Shown: positions 25,523 through 34,047, counted from the stretch's first letter. The stretch is 64,000 nucleotides of DNA from Bacillus rubiinfantis (GCA_000752035.1 CCFE01000018.1:62001-126000), one strand, 5' to 3'. The notes: a model not told the origin generated them from the sequence alone. Translations and numbers: made by a program.

Positions 25523-25795
25523 ATGCAAATGGCACAGATAAAAGTTGATGTTAATCAAGATGAGGTTAGAAATTATATTAATCAAAAACTAGAAGAGTCT
25601 ATAGAAGAAGCGTTATTTATTTGGGATGTTGATCAAATGTCTAAACGAACATGTATGAGTAGATCAACCTTAGAAGTTGAGTTTTTACGTGATCCACGAA
25701 TGAAATTATTGGAAAGAAGAAAAGAAAAAGGTAAGAGGTACTGGTTTTATGAAGAATCGAAACGTGTGATAAGAGAAATTATGAACGAATGGTAA
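25523..25795 (+). CDS. Small DNA-binding protein, DUF771/excisionase-like
   Basis: The 90-aa basic protein contains a compact motif (LFIWDVDQMSKRTCMSRSTLE ... MKLLERRKEKGKRYWFYEE, split by a loop). It resembles the DUF771 and excisionase-type winged helix proteins of Gram-positive mobile elements. A good ribosome site (GCGGAGGAAG) precedes the ATG. Its place right after the control region suits an excisionase or early regulator; no closer assignment is possible from the sequence. Confidence 0.6.
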   Translation: MQMAQIKVDVNQDEVRNYINQKLEESIEEALFIWDVDQMSKRTCMSRSTLEVEFLRDPRMKLLERRKEKGKRYWFYEESKRVIREIMNEW

Positions 25796-26095
25796 AAAGA
25801 AGTATAGACAACTAGTTATAGAGGTAAATAGATAAATAAAAAAATAGTAGTGGACAGACGCTTAATCTATTTGCTAGTTTCAACCATTTATACTGAAAAA
25901 TAAACTAAGTTTTTAACCGAATTTAATTAATTGTAATCAAGCAGAACAACAGATTATTACAAAGGTCGAATTCAATGCTCCAACATTGATTTTTAAAAAT
26001 TAATACACTACCAATATATCAAAAGACCATAATTTTGATCTAGAAAATTTAAGTAGATTTTAACAATTAATACTGTACGAAATGATGGTGATATT
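25796..26095. other. Gene-free gap with second GTGGACAGACGCTTA copy
   Basis: These 300 AT-rich bases have no credible gene. They hold the second exact copy of the 15-mer GTGGACAGACGCTTA (25850-25864). The primase gene starts at the end of the gap; its ribosome site GATGGTGAT is weak. Confidence 0.6.
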
Positions 26096-28804
26096 ATGAA
26101 TGAAAGCCAAAGCATAAAACTAGCAAGTGATTTTTTTAATGCTTTATATGGCAAAATTAATAATGGTTTTCTTTCTTTGTGGACTTCTGAAAATAAAGAA
26201 ACTAAATGGTATGAAGTTAAGGAAATAGAAACAGCTGCTTTTGATTCAACGATGTTAGCTAAGGAATATAACGTATATATTGGTGTGGGTTTACGAAAAG
26301 AACGACTTGGTAAGTATGAGAGAGGTAGAAACACGGATATTTTATATTTACCCGGTGTGTGGGTGGAAATTGATATAAAGGGTGGAAAACATGCAGCTAA
26401 GAACCTTCCAAATGAACAAGAAGCAAAAGTTATATTAGATACATTTCCTTTAGAGCCGTCTATTATGATTAATAGTGGTGGTGGATGGCATTGTTATTGG
26501 TTGTTTGATGAAGCAGTACGTATATTAACGGAAAATGATCGTGAAAGTGCTGATAGAATGCTGAAGAGATTTCAATCAGTATTCATTCGATTAGCAAAAG
26601 AAAAAGGACTTCACATTGATAATACAAGTGACTTAGCAAGGGTTTTGAGGGTTCCGGGTACATATAATCGTAAGGAACAACCGAAGTTAGTAAGCACCTT
26701 GAAAATGTCTGATCACCGCTATTCATTAATGGAATTGCGCAATGCAATCGAAGAATTGGAAATAAAAAACCCTTCAAATAACAATCATGGGATAAAAGAT
26801 AGAAAGCCTCAACTGCCAGATGCAAAAGTTAAACCCATTATAGAAGGTTGTAATTTCATTCAATCTTACTTAGATAACAAAGAGAGTGCTACATATTCCG
26901 AATGGATGGCTGCACTTTCAATCGGCGCTTATTGTGAAAGTTATGAAAAGATTTGTCATGAATGGAGTGTGGGACATCCAAGTTACACAGAAAGTGAAAC
27001 GAATCGAAAAATAACAGAAATTCGCTCAAAAATGAAACCAAGAACCTGCAGTTCAATTAACGAAGAGTTTGGTGTATGTAACGGTTGTAAATATTCTAAT
27101 ATCATTAACAGTCCTATCGCAATCGGAATGAAAAATAATATCGCTGATGCACATTCTTCCAATACAATGGTCCCATTACCTTATTTCATAGCTGGTAACA
27201 AGCTATTTAAGACTGTGACCAGAAAAGTAAAAGGGGTGGAAGTTGAAGAAGAGGTAATAGTTTCACGTATGGCTCCAAAGATAATAAAAGAGTTTTCAAA
27301 TATCGAAAGAAACAGCGTTCATTATGAGATAACGTGGATGAATCGGGGGCAAGAAAAACATGAAATTGTACCGGCCAGTACTCTATCCACTAGAAAAGAA
27401 CTACTAACATTAGCAGATAAAGGTTTTTCTGTAAACGATATAAATTACAAAGATTTGATTAACTATTTTGATAAGTATTTATCATTCAATGGGTTGGAAC
27501 ATTGCCATATGGTTGAGAGGTTAGGCCGTATTAAGAATAACTTTATTCATCCATTAGAGTCTTGTGGTGTGGAGATTGTACCTAACGACATTGGAGAACG
27601 CCAGTTACTTGAAGGGTTCGAAATAAAAGGGACTCCAGAAACTTGGAAAAATGAAGTATTGGATCGAATTAAGGCGTACCCCAAAGTGCTATTTATTGTT
27701 TTGGCTTCTTTTGCATCAGTTATTTTACACGATTTAGAAGTAAGTCCTTTTATTATAGACCTATCCGGGCCAACTTCACAGGGGAAGTCAACATCCTTAC
27801 AGGTTGCTAGAAGTGTTTGGGGCAGTGAGAGCTTAATAAACGAATGGAATGCAACCAGAGTTTCCATAGAGCGTAAGGCTGGGTTCTTAAATAGTTTTCC
27901 TTTATTTATGGACGATACTCGAAAGGCTGATGAACGAATATTACAATCAGTTATTTATATGTTTAGCGGTGGTCGCTCTAAAGGTAGAGGAAGTCTAAAG
28001 GGATCACAAAGAGAAGCGACTTGGAACAATATTTTGATAAGTACTGGTGAAGTTTCCTTAGCGGATTACGCTGCAAAGGCGGGGGGTGCGGCGGCAAGGA
28101 TTATCTCAATTGTAGATCAACCGTTTGTTAAAGTCGATCATCAATTTTTTTCGGATATATATAAGGCAATGAACGAAAATCATGGGGCTATTGGTGTTGA
28201 ATTTATAAAATATTGGCGGGAGAAAAGGAACATTTTCATTCGCGAGTTTTATAAATTCAAAGAATTATATATGAAAAAATCGAAGGATAACGAAGTTTTA
28301 ACAAGGTTAAGTCTATACTATGCATCTGTTCATTTTACAGGTTCAGTTTTAAATAAAGGTTTTAATTTTGATATAGATTTAAATACACTAGTCTGCCTTT
28401 TTGATGAAATAGCAAAGGAAAATCATGCACTGGATAAGCCTAAAGAGATACTTGAACAAATGTTATATGAGTTAGATAGTACAAGAAATGATATCTATTA
28501 TGATAATCTACCTAATGATATAAAGGCCGTTTATCATCACAACACGATTTGCTTGATGCCAAGTTTCTTAAAGAAATTTCTTGGACCTGAAGAAAAAATG
28601 ATTAGGCGTGAGTGGGCAAAGAGAGGGTATACCCAACAGTTTACACGAAATGAAAAAGTTGTTGATTATAAACAAATCAAGCATGGTAATAATAAATTCA
28701 CTGCAGTTGTTTTGAATCCGTCTTGTATTAAGGAGTTAGGGTTTGATTTTACAATTGAAAATCCTTGCAGTACCCAAAGTACGCAAATGATTCAACAAAG
28801 TTAG
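26096..28804 (+). CDS. Primase-helicase (RepB-type primase, PriCT-like region, DUF927 helicase)
   Basis: This 902-aa replication protein has an N-terminal AEP-like primase with the metal motif EIDIKGGKH (residues 91-99), SGGGWHCYW (127-135) and RVLRVPGTYNRK (182-193). A middle PriCT-like segment (YSEWMAALSIGAYCE) carries a cysteine cluster (CSSINEEFGVCNGCKYS). The C-terminal DUF927 helicase has a Walker A motif at 558-566 (GPTSQGKST), an acidic FMDDTRK and STGEVSL. Such fusions initiate replication of plasmids, phages and some ICEs. The iteron-like repeats that begin in its last codons make a self-contained replicon likely. Confidence 0.85.
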   Translation: MNESQSIKLASDFFNALYGKINNGFLSLWTSENKETKWYEVKEIETAAFDSTMLAKEYNVYIGVGLRKERLGKYERGRNTDILYLPGVWVEIDIKGGKHAAKNLPNEQEAKVILDTFPLEPSIMINSGGGWHCYWLFDEAVRILTENDRESADRMLKRFQSVFIRLAKEKGLHIDNTSDLARVLRVPGTYNRKEQPKLVSTLKMSDHRYSLMELRNAIEELEIKNPSNNNHGIKDRKPQLPDAKVKPIIEGCNFIQSYLDNKESATYSEWMAALSIGAYCESYEKICHEWSVGHPSYTESETNRKITEIRSKMKPRTCSSINEEFGVCNGCKYSNIINSPIAIGMKNNIADAHSSNTMVPLPYFIAGNKLFKTVTRKVKGVEVEEEVIVSRMAPKIIKEFSNIERNSVHYEITWMNRGQEKHEIVPASTLSTRKELLTLADKGFSVNDINYKDLINYFDKYLSFNGLEHCHMVERLGRIKNNFIHPLESCGVEIVPNDIGERQLLEGFEIKGTPETWKNEVLDRIKAYPKVLFIVLASFASVILHDLEVSPFIIDLSGPTSQGKSTSLQVARSVWGSESLINEWNATRVSIERKAGFLNSFPLFMDDTRKADERILQSVIYMFSGGRSKGRGSLKGSQREATWNNILISTGEVSLADYAAKAGGAAARIISIVDQPFVKVDHQFFSDIYKAMNENHGAIGVEFIKYWREKRNIFIREFYKFKELYMKKSKDNEVLTRLSLYYASVHFTGSVLNKGFNFDIDLNTLVCLFDEIAKENHALDKPKEILEQMLYELDSTRNDIYYDNLPNDIKAVYHHNTICLMPSFLKKFLGPEEKMIRREWAKRGYTQQFTRNEKVVDYKQIKHGNNKFTAVVLNPSCIKELGFDFTIENPCSTQSTQMIQQS

Positions 28805-29062
28805 ATTCTGTGTACTGCAATAGATGTTGATAAATAAAGTATTTAAACATATTGGTACTCAAAGTACTCAAAGTACTCTAAATAATAATGTACATGTAAT
28901 TCTCCGGAAAATGTTCTAATAAAATAATATTTTTTTATTTAGTAGAGTGATAATTAAATTAGAGTACTCTGGGTACTTTCTGTACTTTGACGAAGAAAGA
29001 CTGTAACAAAAGGGTTTCATAATACTAAAATAATAAATGACTGTGTACTTTTGTGTACTCAA
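28768..29062. repeat. Iteron-like GTAC repeat array (candidate replication origin)
   Basis: Twelve GTAC cores occur in about 290 bp, at 28770, 28779, 28812, 28855, 28864, 28873, 28890, 28964, 28973, 28982, 29045 and 29055. Three groups have exactly 9-bp periodicity (28770/79; 28855/64/73; 28964/73/82). The unit is about AAAGTACTC. The group at 28964 is in inverted orientation (GTACTTTGAC). Between the opposed groups is an AT-rich stretch (28918-28945). The layout of directly repeated, helically phased boxes, AT-rich DNA and an adjacent primase-helicase matches an iteron origin. Confidence 0.65.
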
Positions 29063-29216
29063 TAGTGAATTTTAATTATTCCCAGAGAAAGTGTAATGGT
29101 AGTTTGTGGATAATTAATAGAATTGTAGCAAAGTCATTTTTATATAGAAGAAATGAATTGATATTTTTGTTGTCGGTAGTAGTTATCTTATTTTTGAATA
29201 AAGGAAGGGGAATAAT

Positions 29217-29585
29217 ATGTATTTTGCTAACGATGAACATTTAGAAAATTATAAATGGCTGATGCAATTATATGCTTTAAGCCACGGTAAAGATTTAGAG
29301 TATGAAGCAAATATTTATATCGCTTCATACCCCGAAGTATTTAAATGTTTTTGTAAGGATAATATTGATCTAAGCTGTGGTCCCCTTGCTGATATTTTTG
29401 ACGATGAACGTGGTCATAATGCTGCTGCGTTGACAGGTTCAACCATAAGAATGGTTGATTTAGGAATGTCTCTTTATAATGATTATAAGGTTTCGGTAGC
29501 GGAAATCATTTGTGCTGTGAACGATGAAAAGTTAGTAGATGTATGTATTGAGGCTATACGTATTAGAGCAGGAAAGTATCGATAA
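29217..29585 (+). CDS. Hypothetical protein of mobile elements
   Basis: The 122-aa soluble acidic protein (YFANDEHLENYKWLMQLY ... ANIYIASYPEVFKCFCK) resembles short proteins of unknown function found in Bacillus phages and plasmids (DUF6075-like, by recall and not certain). A strong ribosome site (GGAAGGGG) lies upstream of the ATG. It follows the iteron-like region and reads the same way as the primase. I cannot name a function. Confidence 0.65.
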   Translation: MYFANDEHLENYKWLMQLYALSHGKDLEYEANIYIASYPEVFKCFCKDNIDLSCGPLADIFDDERGHNAAALTGSTIRMVDLGMSLYNDYKVSVAEIICAVNDEKLVDVCIEAIRIRAGKYR

Positions 29586-29686
29586 TGACTTTATAACAAG
29601 GAATATTAATAAAGCTTTTTATATAAAAAGTAAGCGAGATTTAGAGACACGTTTTGAAAACTTTATGATTAAGGAGTTGTTTTAAA

Positions 29687-29824
29687 ATGATTGTTATTGT
29701 TGATAAAATTGGAACTGGTTCTGAATGTGATCCAATCAGACCAGACACAACTGCTTCTGATTGGCAAGTTGTTGAAGAGCTTGAGACAAAATTTGTTATT
29801 GAAATATTAGATGATAACGTCTGA
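29687..29824 (+). CDS. Small hypothetical protein (45 aa)
   Basis: The frame runs MIVIVDKIGTGSECD to EILDDNV-stop with AAGGAGTTG well spaced upstream. It is acidic, with no recognizable domain. It reads in the same direction as its left neighbours and is the last clearly supported gene before the metal-resistance block. Its reality rests on the ribosome site and a normal codon pattern. Confidence 0.5.
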   Translation: MIVIVDKIGTGSECDPIRPDTTASDWQVVEELETKFVIEILDDNV

Positions 29825-29856
29825 CTAACGGATTTCATTATAAGAGGGGGTTAATT

Positions 29857-29988
29857 ATGCCTTGTGTAAGCTTAGCTCATTACAGAATCACAATTACTCC
29901 CCCAGACCATTTACTCATTAGAAGGATAAAAAAGGATCGGTTGTTTATTTTTACGAATAACCGATCCTTTTATTTAAATCTATTGTAG
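29857..29988 (+). pseudogene. Possible truncated small gene at the left edge of the metal module
   Basis: A frame begins MPCVSLAHYRITITPPD behind AGAGGGGG but then runs through a terminator hairpin (AAAAGGATCGGTT / AACCGATCCTTTT, 29929-29968) and into the convergent thioredoxin-like gene. The good ribosome site with an implausible C-terminus suggests a gene cut off when the metal-resistance block was inserted. Confidence 0.35.
29929..29970. terminator. Terminator after the thioredoxin-like gene
   Basis: AAAAGGATCGGTT pairs with AACCGATCCTTTT; T runs lie on both sides (ATTTT within the loop, CCTTTTATTT after), so it can work for the leftward thioredoxin/permease operon and for rightward read-through. 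Confidence 0.75.
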
Positions 29989-30210
29989 ATACTTTTTTAT
30001 TTCCTCAGATTTAGGCACTTTTCCTGAAACTATTAACTGTTCGTCAACAACGAGTGCAGGTGTACTCATAACCCCATATTTTGCAATTTCCTTAAAATCT
30101 GTTACTTTTTCAATAGCAGCATCTATACCAAGTTCTTCAATTGCTACTTCTACATTGTTTGCTAATCTTTTACAATTTGCACAACCGGGTCCTAATACTT
30201 TAATAATCAA
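29980..30210 (-). CDS. Thioredoxin-like small redox protein (CxxC)
   Basis: The 76-aa protein has a short thioredoxin fold with the active-site motif GPGCANCKRL and the cis-proline loop MSTPALVVD, like MTH895-type redox-active disulfide proteins. I prefer the TTG start at 30210, 9 nt after AAGGAG, because the ATG at 30219 touches that site. It lies 48 nt downstream of the ArsP-like permease on the same strand, a pairing common in arsenic loci, where it probably reduces or hands on metalloid thiol species (inference). Confidence 0.82.
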   Translation of the reverse strand: MIIKVLGPGCANCKRLANNVEVAIEELGIDAAIEKVTDFKEIAKYGVMSTPALVVDEQLIVSGKVPKSEEIKKYLQ

Positions 30211-30258
30211 TTTAAGCATCTCCTTAACAATATAATATGGTGAAAAATATGGTAATCC

Positions 30259-31266
30259 CTATGAAAATAGGAAATCCAGCGAATTAAATGTGTAACCAAT
30301 AATAATAATTCCTAAAGCACATATAGCGATAAAAGTAGCTAATAATTTTGGCTTCACTACTTTACTTAACATAATTAGAGAAGGCAGGGATAAAGCTGTA
30401 ACGGCCATCATAAAAGAAAGGATGGTTCCTATTTCTACACCTTTTCCAAATAAAGCTTCTGCAATTGGTAAAGTTCCAAAAATATCAGCATAAATAGGTA
30501 TGCCAACAAGGGTTGCAATTAAAACAGCAAATGGGTTGTTCTCTCCGATAACTGTTTCAATAACCGATTGTGGAATCCAATTATGAATCAATGCACCAAT
30601 TCCAACACCAATAAGAATGGCGTACCAAACCTTTTTATAGATGGACTTTACCTGTTCAACAGAATAGTTGATTCTGTCCTTATAAGTTAACTCTTCTATT
30701 TGTCCATCTATGTTGCTGTGTCCTGATGTTACAAAGGATTCTACCTGATTTCCTAAATTCAATTTATCAATAAGTGTACCGCCAATTACGGCAAGGATTA
30801 AACCAACAATTACGTAAATGGAAGCGATTTTCACTCCGAAGAATGACGTTAATAAAAGAAAAGAAGCAAGGTCTACCATCGGTGAAGAAATTAAAAAAGA
30901 AAAAGTGACACCTAATGGTAATCCTGCAGATGTAAAACCGATAAAGATGGGTATACTGGAACAACTACAGAAGGGAGTAATCGTTCCAAGTAATGCACCG
31001 AGAATATTTCCTTTTATCCCTTTGATCCCGCCCAAAAGTTTTTTTGTCCTTTCAGGTGGAAAATAACTTTGGATATAGGATATGAAAAAGATTAAAACAG
31101 TCATTAAAATAAAAATTTTAATGGTGTCATAGATAAAAAAATGTATACTTCCTCCGAGTCTTTCTTCAATAGGAAGTTGAAAAACTCTTTGCACAAGCAA
31201 TTTGACTAGATCAGAAAGCCATTCCATTTTGAGAAGCTGGTCATTCAGCCACGAAAATATCTCCAT
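30259..31266 (-). CDS. ArsP/UPF0718-type permease
   Basis: The 335-aa membrane protein has about eight hydrophobic segments and the family hallmark GTITPFCSCSSIPIFIGF, whose paired cysteines are characteristic of the ArsP_1/DUF318 permeases; some of these export trivalent organoarsenicals. A large cytoplasmic loop (residues 185-225) separates two halves. It sits between an ArsR regulator upstream and a thioredoxin-like protein downstream, so an arsenical efflux role is likely. The exact substrate is not visible. Confidence 0.82.
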   Translation of the reverse strand: MEIFSWLNDQLLKMEWLSDLVKLLVQRVFQLPIEERLGGSIHFFIYDTIKIFILMTVLIFFISYIQSYFPPERTKKLLGGIKGIKGNILGALLGTITPFCSCSSIPIFIGFTSAGLPLGVTFSFLISSPMVDLASFLLLTSFFGVKIASIYVIVGLILAVIGGTLIDKLNLGNQVESFVTSGHSNIDGQIEELTYKDRINYSVEQVKSIYKKVWYAILIGVGIGALIHNWIPQSVIETVIGENNPFAVLIATLVGIPIYADIFGTLPIAEALFGKGVEIGTILSFMMAVTALSLPSLIMLSKVVKPKLLATFIAICALGIIIIGYTFNSLDFLFS

Positions 31267-31291
31267 AATATTTTCCTTCTTTCTATTGTTC

Positions 31292-31648
31292 TTACCTTAA
31301 ATAAGGAAGAACCTTTTCTCTTTGCAGACGATAGACGGTGAAACGTCCTTCTTTCCGAGACCTAATCACATTTCCTCTTTCTAGGAGTTTCAAATGATGT
31401 GAAACAGTAGAGGTTGGAATATCCAAACCAGATACTATTTCACACATACATAAGTCATCAATCGCTAACATCCCAATAATTCTTAATCGCGTCTCATCCC
31501 CCAACGCTTTGAAAAACTCTGCTTTTTCCATTCGTTTATCATTTTCTTTTAAAAATGGTAGTTCTTCTTCAGATTGATTTACAATGTTTTTTGTTTCTTG
31601 ATTATCTTTTACAGTTGTTTTTGTTGAAAGTGGTATTTCCATATGCAT
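31292..31648 (-). CDS. ArsR-family metalloregulator 1
   Basis: The winged helix protein (118 aa) carries the ArsR metal-binding motif DDLCMCEIV in the recognition-helix region, FKALGDETRLRIIGML before it and TSTVSHHLKLLERGNVI for DNA contact. AGGAGG lies 9 nt before the ATG at 31648; the TTG at 31657 is too close. It would repress the ArsP-like permease and thioredoxin genes that follow it and release on As(III) or Sb(III). Confidence 0.88.
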   Translation of the reverse strand: MHMEIPLSTKTTVKDNQETKNIVNQSEEELPFLKENDKRMEKAEFFKALGDETRLRIIGMLAIDDLCMCEIVSGLDIPTSTVSHHLKLLERGNVIRSRKEGRFTVYRLQREKVLPYLR

Positions 31649-31665
31649 ATGTTTCAACCTCCTAC

Positions 31666-31692
31666 TATAAGTATAAAACTAGTTTTATAGTT
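31666..31692. promoter_or_regulatory. Palindromic operator upstream of arsR 1
   Basis: TATAAAACTAGTTTTATA (31672-31689) is a perfect 18-bp palindrome 24 nt before the arsR 1 start codon. Its position over the promoter fits autorepression by ArsR. Confidence 0.65.
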
Positions 31693-31789
31693 TTGTTGTT
31701 TTTTATTATTAACTTTTTGTGAACAATAATTAGGTTTATTGAAAAATAGCAGTTGGAAGTGGTCGATACTATAGTAAATAGAACTTCCC

Positions 31790-31821
31790 TTGACCCTGTA
31801 CTATGGTACAGGGTTTATAAT
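31790..31821 (+). promoter_or_regulatory. MerR-type promoter with overstretched spacer and dyad operator
   Basis: TTGACC (31790-31795) and TATAAT (31816-31821) are separated by 20 nt, longer than the usual 17, as in promoters activated by MerR through DNA distortion. The spacer is filled by the dyad ACCCTGTAC-TATG-GTACAGGGT (31793-31814). It lies directly upstream of the broken merR, as in Bacillus mer operons. Confidence 0.85.
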
Positions 31822-31839
31822 ATATTTGAGGTGAGATAG

Positions 31840-32234
31840 ATGCGATATCGTATTGGGGGACTAGCTGAAAAGTGTGGTGTTAACAAGGAGACTATTCGGT
31901 ATTATGAGCGTTTAGGTTTAATTCCAGTGCCAAATCGTACCGAAAAAGGATACAGAATGTATTCTCCACAAACGGTTGATCGATTACATTTCATAAAACG
32001 GATGCAGGAATTGGGTTTTACCTTAAATGAAATTGACAAATTGCTAGGGGTTGTTGATCACAACGAAACAAAGTGCCGTGACATATATGATTTCACTGTT
32101 CTTAAATTAGGGGACATCCAGCGTAAAATTGAAGATCTAAAAAAAATGAACAAATGTTGATAGACCTTAAAGAAAGATGTCCTGAAAACAAAAATATTTA
32201 CGAATGTCCTATTATCGAGGCTTTAATGAATTAA
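31840..32234 (+). pseudogene. merR: merR, mercury regulator, frameshifted
   Basis: The first 100 residues match the MerR of Bacillus mer operons (ETIRYYERLGLIPVPNRTEKGYRMYS, split; ELGFTLNEIDKLLGVVDHNETKCRD). The frame then ends after KKMNKC. The missing tail is encoded just after in another frame (EQMLIDLKERCPENKNIYECP to LMN-stop at 32234). A one-base deletion near 32146-32148 explains this: adding one base restores a protein of the usual length of about 131 aa. The truncated product keeps the first metal-binding Cys but loses the two in ERCPENK and YECP. Confidence 0.85.
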
Positions 32235-32290
32235 GAAAAGAAAACAGTAGAAAATTTACGAAATAATAAATTTTTAAAGGTAGAAGTATT

Positions 32291-32749
32291 ATGGGGGATT
32301 GTTGTAGTAACGTCAAAGAAATAAAAGTTGAAAATAATGGTAGTTGTCCATCATGCAAAAATAAGGCTAAGAATGTAAAGTTAATTACACTAAAATCATT
32401 ACTTAAACCATCTGCATTAGAAACATTAAATGCTAAAGAAAATCATTATTTTTGTTCAAATAAAGTCTGTGATGTAGTCTATTTTGATACGAATAATAAA
32501 AAGTACCTTGTATCTGACTTGAAGGTAGCTGTACATCAAAAAGATGAATCAGCAACTACACCAATTTGTTATTGTTTTGATTGGACAAAAGAAAAAATTA
32601 AACAATATGTGGAAAATGGACTTACTCCTAAACCAGTAGAACATATTCGCGAAAACATAAAAGAAAACCGATGTGGCTGTGAGGTAAACAATCCACAAGG
32701 TAGTTGTTGTTTAGGGAATGTTACAACTTATATAAAAAACATATCTTAA
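32291..32749 (+). CDS. CopZ-N-terminal-like iron-sulfur/zinc metallochaperone
   Basis: The 152-aa protein has cysteine sets MGDCCSN, CPSCKNKA, FCSNKVCDVVYF, ICYCFDW and the C-terminal CGCEVNNPQGSCC. It matches the zinc-ribbon/[2Fe-2S] module that forms the N-terminal part of some CopZ copper chaperones; here the heavy-metal-associated domain is absent. It sits right after the broken merR in the same orientation, so it is probably a survivor of a mer-type operon whose other genes are gone. The metal handled is unknown. Confidence 0.72.
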   Translation: MGDCCSNVKEIKVENNGSCPSCKNKAKNVKLITLKSLLKPSALETLNAKENHYFCSNKVCDVVYFDTNNKKYLVSDLKVAVHQKDESATTPICYCFDWTKEKIKQYVENGLTPKPVEHIRENIKENRCGCEVNNPQGSCCLGNVTTYIKNIS

Positions 32750-32860
32750 TAAAAAGAGCTAGATATAAATTTTCACTGCTTTCGTTTTCAACAAATAAAA
32801 CAAGATGCAGTAATAAAACATAAAGCACACATCTATTTAAAATGATATGTGCTTTTATGA

Positions 32861-33817
32861 TTATGATGTTTGTTTATCTTTGGAAATAAATAGTAAAAGC
32901 TGAGTAACAATAGCAAGAATAGGCAACTCTAACAGAGGACCAATAACGAGTGTTAAAGCAATTAAAGGTTGGTCTGGGAATGCAGTCATGGCAATTGCTA
33001 AAGCGATTGGAGAATTTCTTGCTAGAGTAGTTAAACCCAGACTTGCTCTGTCCTTGTATGGAAACTTCATAAGCTGTCCAACCTTTTGGCCAACAACAAA
33101 ATTAATGATGAAAAATAAAAGGATCGGAATGGTGATTTGCCACATTAAATCTAGGTTATCAAGCAATAGTTGTCCTTGCGAAGCAAACATCGCAACGATA
33201 GCAAGACTAAGAAAAATAATAGGTAACACGCTGAGGTTAGAGATAAGGTTGTCTCTTAACTGTTGTTTGTTTCTCAAGACCATTTTTGTTAGAAAAGCTA
33301 AAACTAAAGGTAAGAATAGAGCAATTAAAATACTATCCATCAGAAATGAAAATTCTATAACCCCTGTTGTTCCCCCAAAAATAAGAAGATAAATAGGCAA
33401 CAAAATGACCTGTAAGATTAAGTTTAGAGGTAAGATAGCTGTTGATAATGCAACATTTCCTTTTGCGATCCCTGTGAAGATTAAGTACCAATCAGTACAT
33501 GGTGTAACCATCAGCATAATGAATCCAATATATAATGCTGGATTGTCACCTAAAAAACCTAATGCTAGTAGCCATGCTAAAATAGGTGTCCAAACAAAGT
33601 TTATAATGATTGAAGTATATGTAAACTTAATGTTTTTAAAAGCTATCCATATTTCTTCAATAGGAATTTGTAAGAAAGTAATATACAACATAGCTACTAG
33701 TATAGGGACAATAAAACTTTCCGCATTAGCTCGTATTAGTTCTACTTGTCCTATGCTTAAACCAATAATTACAGCTAAAAAAATAATAAAAGTATATAAC
33801 TTTTCGATTAAATTCAT
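32861..33817 (-). CDS. ACR3/BASS-type arsenic-resistance permease
   Basis: The 318-aa protein has about ten membrane segments in the bile acid:sodium symporter fold, with the signature MLMVTPCTDWYLIFTG (the TPC motif of ACR3-like arsenite exporters) and ARNSPIALAIA in the later half. It reads leftwards, divergent from the arsR-arsB operon, so the cell would have two unrelated arsenite exporters side by side. Annotation as arsenite efflux is by family; other anions are possible. Confidence 0.8.
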   Translation of the reverse strand: MNLIEKLYTFIIFLAVIIGLSIGQVELIRANAESFIVPILVAMLYITFLQIPIEEIWIAFKNIKFTYTSIIINFVWTPILAWLLALGFLGDNPALYIGFIMLMVTPCTDWYLIFTGIAKGNVALSTAILPLNLILQVILLPIYLLIFGGTTGVIEFSFLMDSILIALFLPLVLAFLTKMVLRNKQQLRDNLISNLSVLPIIFLSLAIVAMFASQGQLLLDNLDLMWQITIPILLFFIINFVVGQKVGQLMKFPYKDRASLGLTTLARNSPIALAIAMTAFPDQPLIALTLVIGPLLELPILAIVTQLLLFISKDKQTS

Positions 33818-33961
33818 TGTAATCTCCTAACAATAATAAATAAAATACAATCGTTACTTTATCATAAATTGATGCGTATAAGAATTAATTGTTTTGATAT
33901 TACAAAGGTTTTTGTTTTCATTTTTTCTTAATAAATTAATAAAAAAACAGTTGCAAAACAT

Positions 33962-34009
33962 ATATAAGTGAAATATTATATAAGTAAATTATTATATAAG
34001 CGAATTGTT
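33962..34009 (+). promoter_or_regulatory. Three tandem 16-bp repeats in the arsR 2 operator region
   Basis: ATATAAG begins at 33962, 33978 and 33994, giving three direct repeats of about ATATAAGTRAATTATT at exactly 16-bp spacing. They sit over the expected promoter of the arsR-arsB operon. A related inverted pair (AAATAAG / CTTATTT) recurs at 36190-36209 before arsD, so these are likely ArsR (or ArsD) operators. Confidence 0.65.
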
Positions 34010-34047
34010 ATTTGTTTATATTTAGGTCAATGTGGGAGGTGTACATC

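Noticed and set aside
28855..29062. GTAC repeats as a CRISPR or simple microsatellite
   Set aside because: Spacing is 9 bp in short groups with an inverted group; there are no spacers and no long uniform tract.
31840..32749. Functional mercury resistance operon
   Set aside because: merR is frameshifted, and no mercuric reductase, lyase or transporter follows.
33405..33830. Long plus-strand frames opposite the ACR3-like gene (also 32988-33392)
   Set aside because: They are antisense shadows of a well-supported membrane protein gene with no ribosome sites.
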